Of a stretch of 18,839 nucleotides of DNA, positions 7,378-14,079 are shown piece by piece. Position numbers and translations under genes: made by a program. The notes beneath the pieces are model-generated. The model saw only the letters and a list, made by a program, of their open reading frames with translations. It did not search any database and was not told the DNA's origin. Numbering within the stretch: position 1 is the stretch's first letter; every line of letters starts with the position of its first letter. This DNA comes from Deltaproteobacteria bacterium (lineage in GTDB: Bacteria; Desulfobacterota_C; Deferrisomatia; Deferrisomatales; JACRMM01): assembly GCA_016218905.1 (NCBI GenBank), contig JACRCS010000337.1:1-18839 (forward strand). The letters are read 5' to 3'.

Positions 7378-7407
7378 ATTGTAGGGACAAGGCGCAACGA
7401 TGTGCAA
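7378..7407 (-). promoter_or_regulatory. Candidate sigma-70-like promoter for the dehydratase gene
   Basis: On the minus strand, TTGCAC (7407-7402) lies 18 bases from TACAAT (7383-7378). The -10 box is 5/6 and the -35 box only 3/6 against consensus. It falls next to the only AT-rich patch of the divergent region, about 135 bases upstream of the chosen start. Moderate to weak support. Confidence 0.35.
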
Positions 7408-7654
7408 GCGTTTTTTAATGTAGTGTTAATATTGAGAAGGAACCCCTCCTTTGTCGCTCCGGCAGCCGCTCGCGCCGGGCGTCGGTTCCCCGCGCCCGGC
7501 GGCCTCGGCCGGTAGCTGCAAACCCGCCTTCCCCGATCGCCTCCTTTCCTCCCTCGGCGCGCCCGGGCGACGCTCGGCCCGGCGGGACGGTCGGGACGAA
7601 GCACTCCGACGAGCCCCGGCACACGGCCGAGCAGCTTGAAATTGCCTTCTGCGG

Positions 7655-7681
7655 GTGGTGAACCCGTGCGGGTCTTACCAC
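7655..7681 (+). other. Stem-loop in the divergent intergenic region
   Basis: Left arm 7655-7665 pairs with 7670-7681 with a single bulged C at 7674 and a GTGC loop. The outer five pairs are GTGGT/ACCAC and the inner three CCC/GGG. It lies more than 100 bases upstream of the putative export promoter, so it would not be in that transcript. It may be a binding site, part of a longer transcript or chance. Confidence 0.3.
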
Positions 7682-7786
7682 TCCCTCGGGCCGCCGGTCC
7701 AGCGCAGAATGTGTCGCATTCGGGCGACGTTCGTCTCGGCCCGGGCCGGGTGGCATTCCCTTCTTGTCGCGGCCGCGGCCCCCCCG

Positions 7787-7795
7787 TGCTATAAG
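7787..7795 (+). promoter_or_regulatory. Candidate extended -10 promoter for the export gene
   Basis: TG at 7787-7788, one base, then TATAAG at 7790-7795 forms an extended -10 element. There is no good -35 box at 16-18 bases. The predicted start lies roughly 95 bases upstream of the export gene ATG. The same GTGNNATAAGG string occurs before the T2SS operon at 11925-11935. Confidence 0.4.
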
Positions 7796-7898
7796 GGCGG
7801 CGGCTGCCAGTCTTCCGGCCCGGATCGGCCAAGGGCCCCCACGCTCTCCTCGCGTGGAGCGCTTCGGGCCCGTCCTTCCTGCCGACACGAGGTCTTTC

Positions 7899-10800
7899 AT
7901 GCCCCGCTGGCTCTTCGCCCTGCTCCTCTCCCTGGTCGCGGCCTCGGCGGCCGCCGCGCCCAACCAGCAGGCGCAGCCGGCGCAACCGGCTCCGGGTGGG
8001 GTCACCCTTCCCCCCGGCCTCTCCCTCCCGCCGGGCGTGGACGTGAACCAACTCCTCCAGAAGTACGGGCAGGCCCCCCAGCCCGCCATCAAGACGCCGA
8101 GCGCCGCCGCGACCCAGATCCCTCTTTCGCCTCCGGGGACGGCGATCAAGCCCATCCTGGAGCCCCGGACGCTCTTCGAGGAGTACGCGAAGAAGCTCAT
8201 CGACGACGGGAAACTCACCCCGGAGCGGCGTTCCCTCCTGCGGGACCAGGCGCTCAAGCTAGGCCTCGATCCGGTGGAGGCGCTCCGCCTCGCCGAGGCG
8301 ATCGCGGCCGATCGGACGAGGACCCTCGACGTCTTCATGACCCAGGCGAAGGCGCTCTCCGTGGACGGGAAGCTGAGCGACGACGACAGGCGCTTCCTCG
8401 AGACGCGCGGGCGCGACATGGGCATGGAGGAGCAGGAGGTGACCGAGCTCCTCGACTTCTCCCTGGAGCGCCTGCGCAGGCAGGACCTCTACCGCTCCGT
8501 CCTCGACGCCTTCCTGCAGGACGGCCTCGTCGACGCCTCCGAGGAGAAGCAGCTGGCCGCGCGCCGGCTGATCCTCGGCCTCCCCGACGAGGTACACCAG
8601 CAGGTCCTCCAGAGCCTGCAGCAGGAGAAGAAGGACCGCGCCCAGGACGTGCTCACCCAGATGCGGGACAAGGACCTGGCTCTCCAAGCCCCCGAAGAGG
8701 AGCTGGAGCTCTACGGCCGCAGCCTCTTCCAGAAGCAGCCCGAGCTCTTTGCTCCGGCCAAGGGACTGGCTCCGCCCGAGGGGTACCGGGTGGGGCCGGG
8801 CGACCGGTTCGACGTCTCCCTCTGGGGGCGCTTCGAGGCGAACTACACGCTCGAGGTGGACTCCGAGGGGAAGGTCCAGTTCCCCAAGGTGGGCCCCGTC
8901 AGGGTCGGCGGCCTCACCTTCGCCGAGGCCCGGGACCTCCTGAGGAGGCGGGCCGAGTCCATCACGGGCGTGACCGCCGCCGTGAACATCACCGAGATGC
9001 GCTCGGTGCAGGTTCTGGTCGTCGGTGAAGCCGAGCAGCCGGGCTCCGTGACCCTGACCCCGCTCTCGACGGCCATCCAGGCACTCATGGCCGCGGGCGG
9101 CCCCACTCCCCTCGGCTCGCTCCGCAACGTGCTCATCCGCCGGGCGGGGAAGGTCCTCTCCACGCTGGATCTCTACGAGTTCCTGCGGACGGGCGACGCC
9201 CGGGGCGACCGGCCGCTCCAATCCGGAGACGTGGTGGTGATTCCCAGGGCCGAGCGGTTGATCCGCCTCTCCGGCAAGGTCAAGCGGCCGGCGATCTACG
9301 AGCTGAAGCAGGGGGAGGGACTCCGGGCACTCCTGGACTACGCCGGCGGTCTCTCGGCCGATGCGGCCGGCGGCCGCATCCAGGTGGAGCGGGCCCGCAA
9401 GAACCAGGCCCGGGTGGTGCTCCAGGTCGCCCTGCCCGAGGTGAAGGGCGACGTTCCCCTCCAGGACGGCGACGCCGTCCGGGTCTTTCCGCTCCCTCCC
9501 GAGGCGGAGAACAAGGTCGGCCTCTTCGGCCACGTCTATCAGCCCGGGACCTTCGCCTACCGCGAAGGCATGCGGGTGCGCGACCTGGTCTCGGCCGACA
9601 ACCTCAAGCCCGAGGTGGACCTCGCCTACGGAGTGGTGCTCCGGGAGACCGGCACGGACCGCTCGAAGACGGTCATCCCCTTCGAGCCGGGCAAGGCCCT
9701 CTCCGGGCCCGAGCCGGGGGAGAACCTCCCGCTGCGGGCGCGCGACGAGGTCTACGTCTTCTCGAAGTACCAGTTCCGCCCGCCCTTCCAGGCCACGGTG
9801 ACCGGAGAGCTGAGGAGCCCCGGGCTCTACCGCATCGAGAAGGGGGCCCGCGTCGCTGACCTGGTGCGGCTCGCCGGAGGCGTCAGCCAGAACGCGCTCC
9901 TGACCCGGGCGGAGCTCCTGCGCTACCTGCCCGACCGCTCGCGGGAGACCCTCTACCTGAACCTGGGCGCGGCCCTGAAGGGGGACTCCGACGCCAACAA
10001 GGAGCTCGAAGACCAGGACGAGCTGGTGGTGCACCCGGTGTGGACGGAGGGGTTCCGGCAGGTCGTCCTCGTCGAGGGGGAGGTCAAGGGCGCCCTGGAC
10101 CCCAGGTCCCGCCGCGGGAAGACGGTCCGGGAGCGCTTCGACCGTATGCTCGGCGAAGACCAGCTGCGGGCCCAGGCGCTGCTGGACGCCCAGGCCGCCG
10201 ACCTGTTGGCGCCCGGCGCCTGGAGGCCCGGCGGGGTGCGCCCCGACCCGTCGAGGCCCGATGCGCTGAGGCCGGACGCACTGCGCGCCGGTTCCTTCGG
10301 TCCCGACGCGCTCCGTTCCGCCTCCCCGCCTGCGGGTGCCGTGCGTCCGGAGTTGCTCCGCCCCGAGCTCCTCAGGAACGGCACCGCGCGCCCTGAAGCG
10401 CCTCGGTCCGCGTCCCGGCCCGATCCGCTCCGGCCGGGCGTCCTGCTCCCGGGGCCCCAGGCCGCCACACCCGAGGAGAAGGAGCGTTGGGCCTCCGAGA
10501 TTCCCCTCACCCGGGGGATGAAGGTGCGCGACGCGATCTTCAAGGCGGGCGGCCTGACGAAGGACGCCTACCTGCCGGTGGCCCACCTCTACCGGACCGA
10601 CCCGGTGACGAAGGAGATCACCATCCACACCTTCGACCTCGGGAAGGCCTTGGAGGGAGACCCCCAGAACGACCTGGCCTTGGCGGACCTGGACCATCTC
10701 GTCGTCCACTCCGCCTTCGAGTTCGTCCCCGTGCGCAGGGTGGCCGTGGGAGGGATGGTGAACAACCCCGGCGAGTACCCGTACGGCAAGAACATGCGGG

Positions 10801-11795
10801 TGCGGGACCTGGTGGTCGCGGCGGGGGGCCTAAAGGACGAGGCGTACCTGAGCGACGCCGAGATCGTGCGCACGCAGGTCGTCAACGGCGAAGCGGCGGA
10901 GACCCGGACGCTCCGGTTCTCCCTCGAGAAGGCCATGGCCGGCGATCCGCAGGAGAACCTCCCCGTCCAGCCCTACGACAAGCTCCTCGTGAAGAAGATC
11001 CCGGACTGGCAGGAGGCCGCGAGCGTCACCTTCACCGGAGAGGTCCGCTTCCCCGGCACCTACTTCGTCGCCAAGGGGGAGAAGCTCTCGAGCGTTCTCC
11101 GCCGCGCCGGGGGCTTCACCCAACAGGCGTACCTGCGCGCAGCCGTCTTCACGCGCGAGAGCGCCCGCCTGCAGCAGCAGGTCCGCCTCGACGAACTGCG
11201 GGAGAGTCTCCAGCAGGCCGTGCTGCGTGCCTCTTCCTCGGAGGCGCAGGCGAGCATCGAAGCCGAGGACCTCGCCGCGCAGAAGCAGTTCCTCGCTTCC
11301 CAGCAGGCGCTCATCGACAAGCTCGGGAAGGTCAGGGCCACGGGCCGGGTCGTGATCCAGCTCCAGCCCCTCGACCGGCTCGAAGGGTCTCAGTGGGACC
11401 TCACGCTGGAGGACGGCGACAGCTTCAACATCCCCAAGGCGCCCCAGACCGTCACGGTGGTAGGGCAGGTGTACAACCCCACCAGCCTTCTCTGGCAACC
11501 GGGCGAACGCTCGGTCGAGCACTATCTCCGGCTGACGGGCGGCCCGACCCCGGACGCCGAGGCCAAGCAGATCTACGTCGTCCGCGCCGACGGGACGGTG
11601 GTTAGCCCCGGGAGCATGGACAACCGGAGCTGGTGGTCCCGGAAGGGAGTGCGCGACGTCGAGCTCTTCCCCGGCGACACGATCCTCGTCCCGGAGAAGG
11701 TGATCCGGCCCAACTACATGAAGGATGTCAAGGACATCACCCAGATCCTCTACCAGATCGCGATTGCCGCCAGGGTGGCGATCACGCTATTCTAA
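7899..11795 (+). CDS. Large multi-SLBB polysaccharide export protein (Wza/Poly_export family) with N-terminal helical repeats
   Basis: This 1298-residue protein starts at ATG 7899 behind CGAGGT. The residues that follow form a signal peptide (MPRWLFALLLSLVAASAAAA, then PNQQ). A longer in-frame start at 7764 would place 45 non-secretory residues before it. After a Pro/Gln-rich linker, residues 94-245 hold three helical repeats (DGKLTPE, DGKLSDD and DGLVDASEE type). Poly_export begins at YRVGPGDRFDVSLWG (296-310). SLBB-like modules start near 370, 453, 538, 629, 721, 945, 1041 and 1184. The fifth is split by residues 736-866, which contain R-P-[D/E]-x-L repeats. The seventh carries a coiled-coil-like stretch (1087-1145). 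The C-terminus ITQILYQIAIAARVAITLF may be the membrane-spanning helix that Wza-type proteins use in the outer membrane. The likely role is an envelope polysaccharide exit channel. Wza itself is under 400 residues, so this is very large. No Wzc, Wzx or Wzy gene is in view. Confidence 0.88.
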   Translation: MPRWLFALLLSLVAASAAAAPNQQAQPAQPAPGGVTLPPGLSLPPGVDVNQLLQKYGQAPQPAIKTPSAAATQIPLSPPGTAIKPILEPRTLFEEYAKKLIDDGKLTPERRSLLRDQALKLGLDPVEALRLAEAIAADRTRTLDVFMTQAKALSVDGKLSDDDRRFLETRGRDMGMEEQEVTELLDFSLERLRRQDLYRSVLDAFLQDGLVDASEEKQLAARRLILGLPDEVHQQVLQSLQQEKKDRAQDVLTQMRDKDLALQAPEEELELYGRSLFQKQPELFAPAKGLAPPEGYRVGPGDRFDVSLWGRFEANYTLEVDSEGKVQFPKVGPVRVGGLTFAEARDLLRRRAESITGVTAAVNITEMRSVQVLVVGEAEQPGSVTLTPLSTAIQALMAAGGPTPLGSLRNVLIRRAGKVLSTLDLYEFLRTGDARGDRPLQSGDVVVIPRAERLIRLSGKVKRPAIYELKQGEGLRALLDYAGGLSADAAGGRIQVERARKNQARVVLQVALPEVKGDVPLQDGDAVRVFPLPPEAENKVGLFGHVYQPGTFAYREGMRVRDLVSADNLKPEVDLAYGVVLRETGTDRSKTVIPFEPGKALSGPEPGENLPLRARDEVYVFSKYQFRPPFQATVTGELRSPGLYRIEKGARVADLVRLAGGVSQNALLTRAELLRYLPDRSRETLYLNLGAALKGDSDANKELEDQDELVVHPVWTEGFRQVVLVEGEVKGALDPRSRRGKTVRERFDRMLGEDQLRAQALLDAQAADLLAPGAWRPGGVRPDPSRPDALRPDALRAGSFGPDALRSASPPAGAVRPELLRPELLRNGTARPEAPRSASRPDPLRPGVLLPGPQAATPEEKERWASEIPLTRGMKVRDAIFKAGGLTKDAYLPVAHLYRTDPVTKEITIHTFDLGKALEGDPQNDLALADLDHLVVHSAFEFVPVRRVAVGGMVNNPGEYPYGKNMRVRDLVVAAGGLKDEAYLSDAEIVRTQVVNGEAAETRTLRFSLEKAMAGDPQENLPVQPYDKLLVKKIPDWQEAASVTFTGEVRFPGTYFVAKGEKLSSVLRRAGGFTQQAYLRAAVFTRESARLQQQVRLDELRESLQQAVLRASSSEAQASIEAEDLAAQKQFLASQQALIDKLGKVRATGRVVIQLQPLDRLEGSQWDLTLEDGDSFNIPKAPQTVTVVGQVYNPTSLLWQPGERSVEHYLRLTGGPTPDAEAKQIYVVRADGTVVSPGSMDNRSWWSRKGVRDVELFPGDTILVPEKVIRPNYMKDVKDITQILYQIAIAARVAITLF

Positions 11796-11812
11796 TCAAA
11801 AAGTCATCCGGC

Positions 11813-11855
11813 CGGAGTCCCCCGCCGCGCGGCGGGGACTCCGCTGCTCTTTTTT
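11813..11855 (+). terminator. Intrinsic terminator of the export gene
   Basis: CGGAGTCCCCCGCCGC (11813-11828) pairs with GCGGCGGGGACTCCG (11829-11843) with one bulged C. CTGCTC follows, then T6 at 11850-11855. It lies 18 bases after the stop codon. It is a textbook hairpin plus T tract apart from the seven-base gap. Confidence 0.8.
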
Positions 11856-11904
11856 CCGGGGAGACTGCGTGGAAGGCTCGCTCGAAGGGGCGGGGACAAA
11901 GCCC

Positions 11905-11934
11905 TAGACACTCTCGCCCGGCGTGTGAGATAAG
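11905..11934 (+). promoter_or_regulatory. Candidate promoter of the T2SS operon
   Basis: TAGACA (11905-11910, 5/6 to the -35 consensus) is 18 bases from GATAAG (11929-11934), which is preceded by TG at 11926-11927. A transcript starting near 11941 would have a leader of about 46 bases before gspG. An alternative -10, TAGAAT at 11971-11976, would give an almost leaderless gspG mRNA and has no good -35. Confidence 0.4.
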
Positions 11935-11974
11935 GCCCACCTAAGAATTCGTCGTCCTCCCGAATTCATCTAGA

Positions 11975-11988
11975 ATCGAGACCTCGAT
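11975..11988 (+). promoter_or_regulatory. Inverted repeat across the gspG start codon
   Basis: ATCGAG-AC-CTCGAT is a perfect 6-bp inverted repeat whose right half includes the first two bases of the gspG ATG (11987-11989). Two GAATTC copies at 11945-11950 and 11962-11967 lie just upstream, 17 bases apart. It may be an operator or a translation-occluding fold, or chance. Confidence 0.25.
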
Positions 11989-12399
11989 GATCCGCAGCAA
12001 GTCCTCTCGTCCGACCGGCGGCTTCACTCTCATCGAGGTCCTGATCGTCATCGTCATCATCGGGCTCCTCGCCTCCCTCGTCTCTCCCAAGCTCTTTTCC
12101 AAGCTCGAATCCTCCAAACTCAAGACGGCCAAGGCACAGGTGGAGCTCCTGGCCGCCGCCTGTGACACCTTCCGCCTCGACGTCGGCCGTTTTCCCAAGG
12201 ACCTCGAGGAGCTACGGAAGTCGTCCGCGGAGCACTGGCAGGGTCCCTACCTCCCGAAGGAGATTCCCCCCGATCCCTGGGGGCGCCCCTACGTCTACTC
12301 CTGTCCGGGAGAACACGGAGCGTACGACATCGTCAGTCAGGGGGCCGACGGGAAGCCCGGGGCGAGGGTGCTGACGCCGATATCGGTAGTTGGGAGTAG
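11987..12399 (+). CDS. gspG: Major pseudopilin GspG (T2SS), with an apparent one-base frameshift near the 3' end
   Basis: GspG is the major subunit of the T2SS periplasmic pseudopilus. The short basic leader MIRSKSSRPTGG is followed by FTLIEVLIVIVIIGLLASLVSP, the class III prepilin cleavage site and N-methylated helix, with Glu at +5. GRFPKDLEELR, GPYLPKEIPPDPWGRPY and YDIVSQGADGKPG are GspG signatures. After GKPG (ending 12361) the frame as sequenced leaves the family and runs to 12532, deep into gspE. Adding one G to the four-G run at 12359-12362 gives GEGADADIGSWE and TAG at 12397-12399, the canonical GspG ending, six bases before gspE. I give the corrected end. It is probably a sequencing or assembly indel, possibly a real mutation. 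The ATG lacks a clear Shine-Dalgarno sequence. Confidence 0.9.
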
Positions 12400-12405
12400 G
12401 CGTCG

Positions 12406-14079
12406 GTGCGGCTCGGGGAGATCCTGGTCCGCGACCTGGGGCTGGATCCGACCGAGATCAGCCGGGCGCTCGCCTACCAGCAGCGCTTCGGCGGCCGAAT
12501 CGGATCGATTCTCGCGAACATGGGGCTGGTGACCGAGGAGCAGGTGGTCGCTGCCCTCTCCAAGCAGCTCGGGTATCCCCTGGTGGGCGCCCGGGAGTAC
12601 GATCTGGCCGCGGAGTCCTCGCCGACCCCGCCTGAGGGCCTCAACCTCGATTTCCTGGCGCGCAACGGCTGCCTCTATCTGGGCAAGGACGACGAGGCGT
12701 GCGCGTTCGCCACGACCGACCCCCTCAACCTCGCCTGCCTCCAGCACCTGGAGGCTGCGAGAGAACCCTACCGATTCGCTCTGGCCAGCGAGACCCAGTT
12801 CCGGGAGCTGGCCGCGGAGCGCGGACTGCGGGCGGGCGCCTCCCGGGAAGGGGCCGAAGGAACGGAGCTCATCGACACCGAGGTCGAGAAACTGAGGGAG
12901 ATGGCGTCGGAGGCGCCTGTCGTCAACCTGGTCAACGCCCTCGTCTCCCGCGCCGTGGTCCGGGGCGCGTCCGACCTCCACCTCGAGCCCTACAAGAACA
13001 TGGCCCGGGTGCGATACCGGATCGACGGCATCCTGCACGACGAGGAGTTCCTGCCGATCCGGATGCAGTTGCCCGTGGTCTCGCGGATCAAGATCCTCGC
13101 CGGGCTCGACATCGCAGAAAAGAGGATCCCGCAAGACGGCAAGATCGAGCTACGCGTGGCTTCGAAGAACGTCGACATCCGGGTCTCAACCCTCCCCGTC
13201 GACGCAGGAGAAGGCGTCGTGATGCGCTTTCTCGCTCGCGAGTCGCTCCAGCTCGAGCCCGAGAAGCTCGGGCTCGAGCCCGATCTCCTCGCCTGGTTCC
13301 GCGAAGACATCGCCCATACCTCCGGCGTGATCCTCGTCACCGGGCCTACCGGGAGCGGCAAGTCCACCACCCTCTACTCCGCCCTGAGCCGCCTGAACCG
13401 GGAAGAGGTGAAGATCATCACGATCGAAGATCCGGTGGAGTACCGCCTGGACGGTGTGAACCAGATCCAGGTGAAGCCGGAGATCGGATACGATTTCCCC
13501 CGGGCGCTCCGGAGCATCCTGCGGCAGGACCCCGACGTCATCATGGTGGGCGAGATCCGCGACGCCGAGACGGCCCGCATCGCGATGCAGTCGTCGCTCA
13601 CGGGGCACCTCGTCTTCAGCACCCTCCACACGAACGACGCGCCCACTTCGTATACGCGGCTCATCGACCTTGGGGTGGAGGAGTACCTCCTGAACTCCAC
13701 CCTCGTCTCGGTCGTGGCCCAGCGGCTCGTGCGTAAGCTCTGCGACGCCTGTGCCGCCCCGCTCGCCGCGGACGCCCCCGTGGTGGAAGCATTTCGCATC
13801 GAGGGCCTCGCCGGCGAGCTCGGTCTCGACACCTCGGGGCTCCGGGTACCGGTAGGGTGCCGGCGGTGCGGGGGCTCGGGTTACCGGGGCAGGGTTGCGC
13901 TGATGGAGTACCTGCGCTGCACGGATGCCGTGAAAGTGATGCCGAAAGACGGGCGCTTTCCCGTGGAGGCGCGGGCGTACATGAAGCAGAACCGCATCCG
14001 CTCGCTGTGGGAAGATGGCGTCCTGAAGGCGCTCAGGGGCGTCACCTCTGTCGAGGAGGTGATCCGGGTGGCAGGATAG
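12406..14079 (+). CDS. gspE: T2SS assembly ATPase GspE
   Basis: This 557-residue cytoplasmic hexameric ATPase drives pseudopilus assembly. GTG 12406 follows GGGAG by nine bases and sits six bases after the corrected gspG stop. The N-terminal T2SSE_N domain (LGEILVRDLGL, then AYQQRFGGRIGSIL and LSKQLGYPLV) spans about 1-150. Walker A GPTGSGKST is at 313-321, the Asp box IITIEDPVEY at 337-346, Walker B LRQDPDVIMVGEIRDAET at 372-389 and the His box LTGHLVFSTLHTND at 398-411. The four-cysteine zinc motif typical of GspE is C446/C449 and C485/C488. All motifs are intact. Its stop overlaps the gspF start by one base. The gene is 557 residues against about 500-570 for most relatives. Confidence 0.95.
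   Translation: MRLGEILVRDLGLDPTEISRALAYQQRFGGRIGSILANMGLVTEEQVVAALSKQLGYPLVGAREYDLAAESSPTPPEGLNLDFLARNGCLYLGKDDEACAFATTDPLNLACLQHLEAAREPYRFALASETQFRELAAERGLRAGASREGAEGTELIDTEVEKLREMASEAPVVNLVNALVSRAVVRGASDLHLEPYKNMARVRYRIDGILHDEEFLPIRMQLPVVSRIKILAGLDIAEKRIPQDGKIELRVASKNVDIRVSTLPVDAGEGVVMRFLARESLQLEPEKLGLEPDLLAWFREDIAHTSGVILVTGPTGSGKSTTLYSALSRLNREEVKIITIEDPVEYRLDGVNQIQVKPEIGYDFPRALRSILRQDPDVIMVGEIRDAETARIAMQSSLTGHLVFSTLHTNDAPTSYTRLIDLGVEEYLLNSTLVSVVAQRLVRKLCDACAAPLAADAPVVEAFRIEGLAGELGLDTSGLRVPVGCRRCGGSGYRGRVALMEYLRCTDAVKVMPKDGRFPVEARAYMKQNRIRSLWEDGVLKALRGVTSVEEVIRVAG

Larger units (their letters stand above)
7243..7898. other. 656-base divergent intergenic region without a convincing gene
   Basis: This lies between the dehydratase start (7242, minus) and the export gene start (7899, plus). 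The one AT-rich patch is at about 7408-7436; the rest is strongly C/G-rich. Visible structures are a GCCGGGCG/CGCCCGGC inverted repeat (7474-7481 and 7493-7500), an 11-bp stem with one bulge at 7655-7681, an imperfect GAATG-N5-CATTC palindrome at 7707-7721 and GACGTTCGTC at 7726-7735. The open frames here are low-complexity Arg/Pro/Gly shadows. I looked for GEMM-type c-di-GMP riboswitch landmarks and found none. Confidence 0.6.

Noticed and set aside
7362..7380. Sigma-54-like TTGGCACAATGGCGCGCA
   Set aside because: The GG to GC spacing is off by one base from the -24/-12 consensus and the TTGC element is missing.
5281..7515. Long plus-strand open frame (744 codons) opposite the dehydratase gene
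   Set aside because: It is the antisense shadow of a clear PglF/WbpM-type protein. Its translation is rich in Asp, His, Arg and Leu without domain motifs, as expected opposite a high-GC gene.
7500..7640. Possible c-di-GMP (GEMM) riboswitch suggested by GCAAACCC
   Set aside because: The second conserved GACGCAAAGCC-type segment and the pairing frame are absent.
7415..8425. Minus-strand frames (336 and 268 codons) in the divergent region
   Set aside because: They overlap the signal peptide and N-terminus of the export gene. Composition is Arg/Pro/Gly-rich with no motif and no ribosome site I would trust.
8259..10709. 816-codon minus-strand frame opposite the export gene
   Set aside because: It is an antisense shadow of the Poly_export/SLBB coding sequence, has low-complexity composition and no recognisable motif.
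12383..12400. Apparent further intergenic repeat (GGTAGTTGGGAGTAGG) before gspE
   Set aside because: In the corrected frame it encodes the conserved GspG end GSWE and its stop, so it is coding rather than a repeat unit.
12400..12532. C-terminal extension of GspG as sequenced
   Set aside because: It lies in the gspE coding region in another frame, is unlike any pseudopilin ending and is explained by a one-base deletion.
13857..14078. 5' extension of gspF into gspE
   Set aside because: The family N-terminus begins at GTG 14079. The upstream residues are out-of-frame gspE sequence.
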